Virus record (IMG/VR): IMGVR_UViG_3300013131_000024 | Location: 45,858-109,857 of that record | Length of the DNA stretch: 64,000 nt | Reading direction: 5' to 3' (one strand) | Source: a virus | Part shown: positions 53,121 to 62,232 of the stretch, one piece after another | Layout: every line of letters starts with the position of its first letter | How positions within the stretch are numbered: the first letter of the stretch is position 1 | Program-made: the position numbers and the translations under genes | The notes under the pieces: model-generated | The model's database searches: none | What the model was told of the DNA's origin: nothing | Seen by the model: only the letters and a program-made list of their open reading frames with translations

Positions 53121-56100
53121 ATGGCACGTAAAATTGTTGATATAGGATCCATAGGAAATGATGGTACTGGTGATAGTATCAGGGATTCGTTTAGGAAGGT
53201 AAATGATAACTTTCGTGAACTATATAGTTCACTAGGTTTAGGGGAAAATCTTACATTTGTAGGCTTAGATGACTCTCCCGACTCATATGTAGGTCAAAAT
53301 GATCCGGCCACGGGAAATACACCTTTATTGACCATTAATAATACCGAATCCGGTTTAGCTTTCAAAAAATTAGTTCCAGGAAATGGTATCAGTATAGATT
53401 TCATATCGAACCCAAGTGAAATAACAATAAATTCCGATTTCGCTGAAATTTCTGCAGACGAAACACCGCAATTGGGCGGCGATTTATCGATGAGATCCGG
53501 GGGTAATCAATTTAGAATCTATGATGCTGGTACTACGATTTCTCCGCTTTTACCGATATATAGACACGAGTTAGTAAACAAATCTTATGCTGATACTAAG
53601 ATAAGCAAGGCGGGTGCTAATGCTATAAATCCAGAAACCAATCAGCAAGATGCATCCTTTGGACGTATGAGCGGTCCGTTGATATTAGCTAGAGATCCGG
53701 AACCGGATGATGACATAACTTACGGTGGTTTAGTAGCCGCAACTAAAAGATACGTTGACAATGCTGCATTTGGCTCCAGCAGTAATTTATTTGTTGCATT
53801 AACTGGAGAAGATGATCGGATAGGAGTTTCAAAAGCATTACAAGGTCGTGCTTTGGCATATGCTTATAGAACATTAGAAGCAGCATTGAAACGTGCAGAA
53901 GAATTAGTAAACGAAGCGCCTGTACAAATTGGTCCATACAAAAAAGTACTGACATACAATAACGGAGCAGGGATTTGTACTTTAGATAATATTGATCCGT
54001 CCCCATCATCCGGTGCTGGTTTTAGTGGTACTATACGAATGAGTGTAGACACTGCAACTTTGAGTACGATAGGCACGAACTATTATCCTGGAGATGTCTT
54101 GACGATAGCAGGTGGATCAGGAGCTGGCCAATGTATTATCGAAGTATTATCTACTCTCACAACTCCTGGCTCAATATTAACCTACAGAATAGTCAGTACA
54201 GGTTCTTATACTTCCTTGCCCGGAGCTGTGAATGTCACTACAACTATAACCACTTCAGCGGCACCTGCCGGAGTAGGTGCGATAGGCGTAAACGCTAAAT
54301 TCAATTTAACTTATAAAGTTAATTCTGTATCTATTACAAATGGCGGTTCAGGTTATTCATTAGTTTCGGTAAGGATTATAGGTGGTGGAGGCACAGGAGC
54401 ATTTGGTACTGCTGTTGTAACTGGTGGGGTAATTACCAGTATTACCATAGACGACCAGGGGTCTGGATTCACAAGTTTTCCAACTCTAGATGTAAATCTT
54501 CCAAGATTTTTCATTAAGACAGAAGGATATAGAACTGACTTCACTGGAGATGTTACTACAAATACAGCCGAAGCGATCAGAGGTAGAGATCTAAGAGAAG
54601 GTCTACATCTAAGAGGTGAAACTTCAGGAGCCTTGGCACAAATATTGGCTCATTCTGGAGCGTTGGACAGCGAAGGTAGAGAAATATTTGATGTTGATAT
54701 TAAATTTGGTGTATTCCAAGAAGGTGAAACGATATCATATGGAGACATCAGCAAAGACATACAGATATCGATATTAGTTGAATCTGGAGAATATTACGAA
54801 AACTATCCTCTCAAGGTGCCAACAAATTGTTCGATCGTGGGAGATGAATTCCGTAGAGTTATTTTTAGACCTAAGGTAGGAACTTCTAGTTCTCCATGGG
54901 CCTTCCAAAAATTCAGAAGAGATACTGAAATTGACGGATTGACGACCGCGACGCAGCTATATGGATATCACTACTTACAAGATTCATCGCAACCGATATA
55001 CCCTAAAATAAACAATAAAGGTGCATATAAATCTGCGGCAGCACTACTAGATCTTAATCGTAGTTTTCTTCAAGAAGAAATCATAGCATGGATGGATTAT
55101 AACATTTTAAATGCTGTGGCTCCATTCTCGGCTAGTTTTCAATATAATTCAACTTTATGTAGACGAGATGTAGGATTGCTAGTAGATGCATTTGTATTCG
55201 ATTTAAAATATGGCAGTTATAATCGAACTATTTCTGCCGGTTTAAAGTATTACGAAAGTCAAAGTGCATTAATAGCCATAACTTCACAACTGAGTCAATA
55301 TCTAGCTGTACTGACACATCTAGAAGATCTGATGCAAGATGTCATAGATAACAATGAGGTAGTAGATAACAAACAAGATGCATTCCCTCAGATAATCGAT
55401 CTAGCTTATACATCCGAATTAGGATCTGACAGTGTTATCACAGCTCTTATCACAACATTGAAAGATGTTATCGACGGCTCTGGATCTGTAAATTATCCTA
55501 AAGAAAATCAAGATATGGATGTGTTCTTAGCCAATGACGCTGTAAGATGGCAAGCTATATCTGCCATAGGTCATGGTGGATTTATGGCTGTGTTAGATCC
55601 AGAAGGTCAGATACTTTCTCGTTCACCTTACTTTCAAGAATGTGCCAGCTTTTCTAGAAGCAAAGATGTGCAGGTATTTGCAGGAGGAATGTTAGTTGAC
55701 GGGTTCGCAGGCAATCTTGAATTCGTTATTGATACAGTTGTAAACCCTACAAGATTAGAAGTCAGTGGTCTAGACAGATTTCCACAACTTCCTTGTTCTT
55801 TTATAGTTGCTGACAGTGTTTATAGAATTAATTATATCAGAGACTTTGTGTATAATCCTAATGGGTCTATAGCAACCTTCGTTCTAGATGAAACCACACC
55901 CTGGCCGTATCCAGTATTTGTTTATGATCCAGCAGCGTGTTTTAGAGACGTAGGTTTAATATTAGATGGTTTAGGATATGACATCGTATTTGGAACCAAC
56001 TATTGGACTAGACAAAACGGTATCACATATCGATTAGCACAATCGGCGGTGGTTATTGAAGATCAGAGAGCCATCACTTTAGAGGCCATTGGATATGCAC

Positions 56101-59100
56101 ATGAATTAGTAAATGAAGAATTGACTTTGTATCCGAGCATACAAACCATAGTTAATCTCAGTGAAGCGACTATCAGCGATATCATTGATAGAGGAACAGC
56201 TTCAGCTCCGACTTTAACTTTCACTTTACCCCCAGGAGTTTCTTCTAACGTAACTAATGCATATAATCTGTTGTTGGCAAACAGAAGTTATATCGTGGCA
56301 GAAGTTCAGGGATGGGTAAATGCACAGGTAGCAGGAAATATTGCACCATGGACAACTGTCGACATTTATAATCAAAGTAAATTCCAATCCGACATAAGGT
56401 TCATAGTAGAATCTTTGATCCATGATTTAATTTATGGTGGAAACGCAGCTACTAGACATTGTTCTTTGAAATTTTACAATAATCTAACTGGAGTGGTTCA
56501 ACTAGCTGCTGGATATCCGGCAAGGTACGGCAGTGCTATCGCATATGCAAATTATCTAGCACAACGGGTAATACAAAATTTAGCGCCGGCTGTGTCCTAT
56601 TCGGGATTACCAAGACAGACCGGTTCCGCAGCATCGGGAGCTGAAGTTGCCATAGTAAACACGAGACTAACTGCTGTTCAAAATGCGGTTTCTGCGGGGA
56701 ATTTTGTCACTGCACAAACTTTCGTGGTACTATCAGCGCCAAGCACCAGCGGATACACTGCAAATAACATAACTGCTAGAAATCTTATACAATCGGCAAA
56801 GTCGGACATTCAGCAAGCGGTAGTAGATTATGTTGACGAAAACGGAAACAAATATGAGATTCTGTTTCCAGGTAATCGATCAATGTTGGCCAACGATCAT
56901 ACCCAAATCAACGATATGGGATATGGTGCTATAGCTACGAATGGTGGTTTGATAGAATTAGTATCTGTTTACACTTATTATTGCTACACATCTTATTATT
57001 CTGTAAACGGTGGACAGATTAGATCTATCAGTGGTTCTAGTGCGCACGGAATTTGGGCGTTAGTTGCTGAAGGAGCTGATCCATTAGAAGTTCCTACACC
57101 TACAACTCTATACGAAAATCTTGCACAGGCTTGTACTTGTTATTTTCCTAGTCCCGCATATGCAAATATTGTAGGCGGATTAGCAATTTATGTAACAAAC
57201 TACGAATATGAACCATTAGGAGGTTCCGAATTAGAAATACAACACGGAACAGAAATGTACAGATATCCTGTAACATCTATTTCGACACAGGACTTGCCAG
57301 CAGGTGTAGCTAGATTAAATCTTACATCCGGTGTAGGAGGAGCTGAAGGGTTAGCAGCTATTGTTTCAGATGGCACTAAGATGACTCTAAGGATGCTAAG
57401 TCAAGTATTGTTAACTGGAGGTTTAGAAAACGTAGCGGTAAGACCGTCAACTGGATTGAAACTGCGAGAAACCAATGAGACTGTTTATCGTGTTTTACAG
57501 TTTACTACAGCTGAAGACGAAAATGGTCCTTATGAATTGCTATTCAATACAGCCACTCCTACGATAATACAAGTATTGGCTACGATTACTACTATAGCCA
57601 CAAACGTGTGTACAACCAGTGGAAATCATAAATTAAGGACTGGAGATATTTTTATACCGCAAACAACTTCCAACGGATTAACCGCTGGTACAGTATATTA
57701 TATCACTGATGTACCGGAATATAATCAATTTACATTATCTCTAAGTCCCGGTGGAAGCACCGAAGTATTAGTCAATGGAACTGGTTTATCTATTAAAGGA
57801 GTCAAAACACATAGACTGTTAGAAAATTATACCATACAGTTATCTTCCACAGGCACACTACCTTTACCTTTGATAGCCGGTGATACGTATTATGTCATTG
57901 CAAATGATCTTACAGAAACAGAATTTTCTGTCTCTGCACAAAAACAAGGCAATGCAATTTCAATTACCACTTCAGGTAGTGGTATACAGAGATATAACAT
58001 AGATGGTTTAACTCTCACAGTACTAAGAGAAAACTATAATTATATCGACTTAACAATTAACACTCCCGGTGAATATGTAACTACCGGAACTGTTGTGACA
58101 ATCAGTGTTGCATCTCCGGCAGAAGTAACATGGAACAGTCATGGATTTTCTGGCGGTGAAGTAATAAAATTTACAACTACCGGTACATTGCCTACTGGTT
58201 TATCGACCACAAACAGATATTTTGTTTTAGCAGCTGGTATTACTCTAAACACTTTTAGAGTAAGTTTGGCTCCTTCAGGCACAGCGGTAGACACTACCCT
58301 AGCAGGTAGTGGCACCCACAGTGCAGGATTAGTTACTGGTAGAGTAGGAGATACTACTTTTGCAGTGGTAGCTGTAGGATCTGTAGAAATTCCTAGAGTC
58401 GCTGGATCAAGGATAGTATTCTTAGGTGAAGAATATGTTATCGCCAATTATGCTCCGGAATCAGTCACTAATGAACCTTTTGCTAGAGTGACTTTAGATA
58501 GACCCTTAGTTAATGCTATAAATGCATTTTCTTCTGCCTATACAATAAAATCGGCGGTGCCAATAAGGACAGCAGGATCTCTAGGAACACTGACTATTAG
58601 AATTGCGCTGACTAGATGTACTTCTCATGATTTGCTTGAAATAGGTACAGGCTCGTATGCAGATACAAACTATCCTAAAGAAATTTACGGTCCGTCTGTT
58701 AATCCTATCAATGAGGACGGTGAAGTTGATGAAAGAGATGTAGGTCGAGTATTCTATGTTACTACGGATCAATATGGAAACTTTTCAGTAGGTCCATACT
58801 TTAGAGTTGATCAAGGTACTGGAACTGTTACGTTCAGTGCTTCTATCGCTCTTTCAAATCTAGATGGTCTTGGATTCAAAATCGGTGTTCCGATTAAAGA
58901 ATTTTCAACTGATTCGGGCATGGTTGACAACGCCACTGATACAGTACCTACAGAAAATGCCACAAGAATTTACATTGAACGTCGTCTAGGTATTACTCAC
59001 GACGGTGCGATAGTTCCATCAGGACAATTAATTCCTACAGTTACTGGCGGATATATGTCCCTAGATGGTCAATTAGCTATGAAATCTAATATGAATCTAG

Positions 59101-60524
59101 GTTCATATAGAATTATTAATGTAGCTGATCCAATAAATCCTACAGATGTAGCAAACTTAAGAAGTATTAAAGTAAGTAATTTGCAAGGATTTTCACTGAG
59201 TAATGTCGATGCTGGTGATATTTTAGTATTCACTGGAGACGGCGACGGACTTGTGAATGCATCTGTGACTGGTGATATCAGTTTTAATTTAACCACAGGT
59301 ATAGATTCTGCATTAAATCAAGTTGATGTTCAAATAGTTGCAAACTCTATAGTCAATGCTGATATTAATTCTTCAGCAGCCATAGCTCAAAGTAAATTAG
59401 CTATGAGCGCGGCAACTACTAGAGCGAATGCCTCAGGCATCAGCCAAGCAGACCTAGGACTTGCTAGTTTTAACAATACGGATTTTGACATAACAAGTGG
59501 ATGGGTTAGCCTTAAAGGTAATTCGGTGGTATTAGGTGATCTAGCACAGATAGGCACTAAAAAAGTGTTAGGTAATTCAACTTTAGCTACCGCTAATGTG
59601 GCTGAAGTAGATTTTAGCACAGTGGTCGCCGACGGAGGTGCGATCAAGAAATCACAATACAGCAGTGTAGGATTCTTAAGAAGAACATCTGGCGTAAGTT
59701 TTGTCAGCGATGCTGATTACGCTATGGTTGCAGCATCTGCAGGATCATCAGGCACAGTAGGCGCTTCCGAAATTATAGTCAGAGACGGCAACGGTGATTT
59801 TGGCGGCCGGACAGCCGATCTACAGTCCATAAAAATAGACACTAATCTTGCCATAGATACTGCAACCATTGCGGCAGGCGGATATGTAAGATATTATGGA
59901 TGGGGGTCAGCTGGAGGTATATTGATCCAAGACAGTACCTTAGCTGCAGAAAAACTAACCGGTTATTGGAATGATCTACACCAGTTTAAAACTCAGAACG
60001 GTGTTTCGGACGCTCCTATAACCTGCTCTAGTATTCAAACTCTAACGTTGACTACCGGTGCCAGTACTACTAGCGGAAATATTACCGGTCGTTGGACATT
60101 AACAGGAACTTCTCCTAACGAATCTAGATTGCAGGCTACTTATTCAGCTGACTTGGCTGAAAATTATGAAGGTGATAAAGAGTATGAAGTAGGTACCGTT
60201 TTGGTATTCGGCGGCGAGAAAGAAGTTACAACTTCAAGTGCAAAAGGCGATACCAGAGTAGCAGGAGTGGTATCAAATACAGCAGCATTTACAATGTATG
60301 AAGCCTGTCCTGGATTGAAAAATCTAGTCGCTTTGCAGGGACGTGTACCATGTAAGGTAGTTGGAAAAATTACCAAAGGCGACATATTAATTACATCAGG
60401 AATACCAGGAGTAGCTGTAGCTGCTACAGGAGATGTTAAGGTCGGATCAGTAGTAGGCAAAGCCTTGAAAGATTATGATTCAGATCATATCGGTATGATA
60501 GAAATAGCAGTGGGGAGAACATAA
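53121..60524 (+). CDS. giant tail-fibre protein (2467 aa)
   Basis: N-terminus RKIVDIGSIGNDGTGDSIRDSFRKVNDNFRELYSSLG is the virion-attachment type shared with the gene at 62233. A long beta-rich shaft follows. Three related helical repeats occur near residues 678, 937 and 1086 (CRRDVGLLVDAFVFDLKYG, CFRDVGLILDGLGYDIVFG, SDIRFIVESLIHDLIYG). A domain near residue 2100-2200 reads NLDGLGFKIGVPIKEFS. The C-terminal end is SADLAENYEGDKEYEVGTVLVFGG...TRVAGVVS...LQGRVPCKVVGKITKGDILITS, ending GMIEIAVGRT. This conserved module occurs at the ends of many T4-like fibres. Function: host-receptor binding; largest gene in the window. Confidence 0.88.
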   Translation: MARKIVDIGSIGNDGTGDSIRDSFRKVNDNFRELYSSLGLGENLTFVGLDDSPDSYVGQNDPATGNTPLLTINNTESGLAFKKLVPGNGISIDFISNPSEITINSDFAEISADETPQLGGDLSMRSGGNQFRIYDAGTTISPLLPIYRHELVNKSYADTKISKAGANAINPETNQQDASFGRMSGPLILARDPEPDDDITYGGLVAATKRYVDNAAFGSSSNLFVALTGEDDRIGVSKALQGRALAYAYRTLEAALKRAEELVNEAPVQIGPYKKVLTYNNGAGICTLDNIDPSPSSGAGFSGTIRMSVDTATLSTIGTNYYPGDVLTIAGGSGAGQCIIEVLSTLTTPGSILTYRIVSTGSYTSLPGAVNVTTTITTSAAPAGVGAIGVNAKFNLTYKVNSVSITNGGSGYSLVSVRIIGGGGTGAFGTAVVTGGVITSITIDDQGSGFTSFPTLDVNLPRFFIKTEGYRTDFTGDVTTNTAEAIRGRDLREGLHLRGETSGALAQILAHSGALDSEGREIFDVDIKFGVFQEGETISYGDISKDIQISILVESGEYYENYPLKVPTNCSIVGDEFRRVIFRPKVGTSSSPWAFQKFRRDTEIDGLTTATQLYGYHYLQDSSQPIYPKINNKGAYKSAAALLDLNRSFLQEEIIAWMDYNILNAVAPFSASFQYNSTLCRRDVGLLVDAFVFDLKYGSYNRTISAGLKYYESQSALIAITSQLSQYLAVLTHLEDLMQDVIDNNEVVDNKQDAFPQIIDLAYTSELGSDSVITALITTLKDVIDGSGSVNYPKENQDMDVFLANDAVRWQAISAIGHGGFMAVLDPEGQILSRSPYFQECASFSRSKDVQVFAGGMLVDGFAGNLEFVIDTVVNPTRLEVSGLDRFPQLPCSFIVADSVYRINYIRDFVYNPNGSIATFVLDETTPWPYPVFVYDPAACFRDVGLILDGLGYDIVFGTNYWTRQNGITYRLAQSAVVIEDQRAITLEAIGYAHELVNEELTLYPSIQTIVNLSEATISDIIDRGTASAPTLTFTLPPGVSSNVTNAYNLLLANRSYIVAEVQGWVNAQVAGNIAPWTTVDIYNQSKFQSDIRFIVESLIHDLIYGGNAATRHCSLKFYNNLTGVVQLAAGYPARYGSAIAYANYLAQRVIQNLAPAVSYSGLPRQTGSAASGAEVAIVNTRLTAVQNAVSAGNFVTAQTFVVLSAPSTSGYTANNITARNLIQSAKSDIQQAVVDYVDENGNKYEILFPGNRSMLANDHTQINDMGYGAIATNGGLIELVSVYTYYCYTSYYSVNGGQIRSISGSSAHGIWALVAEGADPLEVPTPTTLYENLAQACTCYFPSPAYANIVGGLAIYVTNYEYEPLGGSELEIQHGTEMYRYPVTSISTQDLPAGVARLNLTSGVGGAEGLAAIVSDGTKMTLRMLSQVLLTGGLENVAVRPSTGLKLRETNETVYRVLQFTTAEDENGPYELLFNTATPTIIQVLATITTIATNVCTTSGNHKLRTGDIFIPQTTSNGLTAGTVYYITDVPEYNQFTLSLSPGGSTEVLVNGTGLSIKGVKTHRLLENYTIQLSSTGTLPLPLIAGDTYYVIANDLTETEFSVSAQKQGNAISITTSGSGIQRYNIDGLTLTVLRENYNYIDLTINTPGEYVTTGTVVTISVASPAEVTWNSHGFSGGEVIKFTTTGTLPTGLSTTNRYFVLAAGITLNTFRVSLAPSGTAVDTTLAGSGTHSAGLVTGRVGDTTFAVVAVGSVEIPRVAGSRIVFLGEEYVIANYAPESVTNEPFARVTLDRPLVNAINAFSSAYTIKSAVPIRTAGSLGTLTIRIALTRCTSHDLLEIGTGSYADTNYPKEIYGPSVNPINEDGEVDERDVGRVFYVTTDQYGNFSVGPYFRVDQGTGTVTFSASIALSNLDGLGFKIGVPIKEFSTDSGMVDNATDTVPTENATRIYIERRLGITHDGAIVPSGQLIPTVTGGYMSLDGQLAMKSNMNLGSYRIINVADPINPTDVANLRSIKVSNLQGFSLSNVDAGDILVFTGDGDGLVNASVTGDISFNLTTGIDSALNQVDVQIVANSIVNADINSSAAIAQSKLAMSAATTRANASGISQADLGLASFNNTDFDITSGWVSLKGNSVVLGDLAQIGTKKVLGNSTLATANVAEVDFSTVVADGGAIKKSQYSSVGFLRRTSGVSFVSDADYAMVAASAGSSGTVGASEIIVRDGNGDFGGRTADLQSIKIDTNLAIDTATIAAGGYVRYYGWGSAGGILIQDSTLAAEKLTGYWNDLHQFKTQNGVSDAPITCSSIQTLTLTTGASTTSGNITGRWTLTGTSPNESRLQATYSADLAENYEGDKEYEVGTVLVFGGEKEVTTSSAKGDTRVAGVVSNTAAFTMYEACPGLKNLVALQGRVPCKVVGKITKGDILITSGIPGVAVAATGDVKVGSVVGKALKDYDSDHIGMIEIAVGRT

Positions 60525-62219
60525 ATGGGATTCAACAATAATATTACTCCGGGAGCACCTCCATTATTATGGAGTAATATCTACGATGCATTTACACAGA
60601 TAAATGAAAATTTTGATATACTAGTAGCAACAATAGGTGCTGGCTCAGGTCTGACACCATTAAATTTTGAAACACTCGATACTAATGTATCTCCTTCGAC
60701 CGATAATCTTTACAGTCTAGGCACAGGAACATTTAGATGGAAGAACATAAGAACTGCACCCTTTATAGCAGGAGGTACTGATCAAGACAATGGATTATGG
60801 GCAGGATCTGCACAGATAAAAGGCATAGGAACCATAATCGATATCCCAGCGGGATCGACCGTCGACGGTTCTTTGATAATTGATCCTGATAAGACTTTTT
60901 TCAAGACTATAGATGTTGATAATAATTTAAGTCTAGTAGCAACGACTTTTGGTGATACGCTAAATCTATTATCCGGAGCGGGAATAAATTTAAATGTGAA
61001 TTCCGCCAGTGATTCTATCTCTATAGAAAACGATGGAATTATATCTATTACTAATGGCTTAGGCATCACAGTGGCAACAGCCGCAGGAATATCAACTATA
61101 ACTAATGCCGGTGTAAGAAGTATCTTTAATAGCACAGCTTTACCTGCAGGAAGATCATTGGGTGCAGGTATTAACATTAATGCTGGTTCGGGAGACAATC
61201 TAAGAATAACTAATGCTGGCATAATCAGTATTACTAATGGTGTTGGTATTACAGTGTCAACTGATGCTGCTACAGGCGAAGCAACTATTACTAATTCAGC
61301 TCCAGCGGTAAATGCATTTGCACAAATAGAGGTAAACGGTGATTCTTCAAATAGATTGGTTGCTGATGCTGTCAGCGACATACTTAATATTACCAGCGGA
61401 TTAGGTATTACATTATCGAAAACTGTAGGAACAGATACATTAGATATATCAGTGAATCCAATATTTGATTTGAAAGGTTCTGTATTTGGAGATGATTCAA
61501 GTATATTAGTCGATGCAGTCAGTAATATCATCAATGGTAATGTGAGAGCAACTACACTAAGAACTGAAGATGTTAAAATCATTTTAGGACAGGGAGCCAA
61601 CGCTGGAAATTATGGAGTGGGCATTGGTTATGATTCTGGTAAAACTAATCAAGGCGACGGTGCAGTGGCTGTGGGTTTGGAAGCTGGCAACAGCAATCAA
61701 GGAAATTACGCAGTCGCCGTAGGAAGAGATAGCGGTTATCAAAACCAGGCAACACAGGCGGTAGCCATAGGATTTGAAGCAGGTTTGAGCAGTCAGGGTT
61801 CAAATGCCATAGCCATAGGATATCGTGCAGGTTATAGTAATCAAACTAATGGTAGTATTGTGTTAAATGCCAGTGGTGCTGCACAAAATGCTGCTGCCTC
61901 TGGATTCTACGTTAATCCTATCCGTTCAACTACGTCGTCAGCAAGACCGATAGTTTATGATTCAACAACTAAAGAATTATTTTACACATCAACGTTGGAG
62001 TTTATCAACAGCACTATTTCAACTACTGATTCTAGTGGACTTATTATAGATGTGCAGACAACATTCAACACAGATGTCAGCATAGAAAATGATCTAGATG
62101 TTGTACAAAGATTAAGAGTACAAGGTAGTAGGGTCATTAATTTAAATGAACTGAAATCAGTAGTTGCGGAGAGTTCAAGTTTTTCAGACTTCCAAACAAG
62201 AATAGCAGCATTGGTATAA
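60525..62219 (+). CDS. tail-fibre protein with YadA-head-like repeats
   Basis: 564 residues, starting on the base after the previous stop. N-terminal NIYDAFTQINENFDILVATIG is the same attachment-type helix. The shaft contains IISITNGLGITV-type repeats and KGSVFGDDSSILVDAV. Residues about 365-450 contain at least five 15-residue repeats of the type NQGxxAVAVGxxAGxS, as in the head of trimeric YadA-like adhesins. It ends with a helix LNELKSVVAESSSFSDFQTRIAALV. Trimeric appendage; possible adhesin. Confidence 0.85.
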   Translation: MGFNNNITPGAPPLLWSNIYDAFTQINENFDILVATIGAGSGLTPLNFETLDTNVSPSTDNLYSLGTGTFRWKNIRTAPFIAGGTDQDNGLWAGSAQIKGIGTIIDIPAGSTVDGSLIIDPDKTFFKTIDVDNNLSLVATTFGDTLNLLSGAGINLNVNSASDSISIENDGIISITNGLGITVATAAGISTITNAGVRSIFNSTALPAGRSLGAGININAGSGDNLRITNAGIISITNGVGITVSTDAATGEATITNSAPAVNAFAQIEVNGDSSNRLVADAVSDILNITSGLGITLSKTVGTDTLDISVNPIFDLKGSVFGDDSSILVDAVSNIINGNVRATTLRTEDVKIILGQGANAGNYGVGIGYDSGKTNQGDGAVAVGLEAGNSNQGNYAVAVGRDSGYQNQATQAVAIGFEAGLSSQGSNAIAIGYRAGYSNQTNGSIVLNASGAAQNAAASGFYVNPIRSTTSSARPIVYDSTTKELFYTSTLEFINSTISTTDSSGLIIDVQTTFNTDVSIENDLDVVQRLRVQGSRVINLNELKSVVAESSSFSDFQTRIAALV

Positions 62220-62232
62220 TTGGAGCGACTAA

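Noticed and set aside
60782-61600. 272-codon minus-strand ORF inside the fibre gene
   Set aside because: Shadow of the repetitive plus-strand fibre gene, with no ribosome site and low-complexity sequence.
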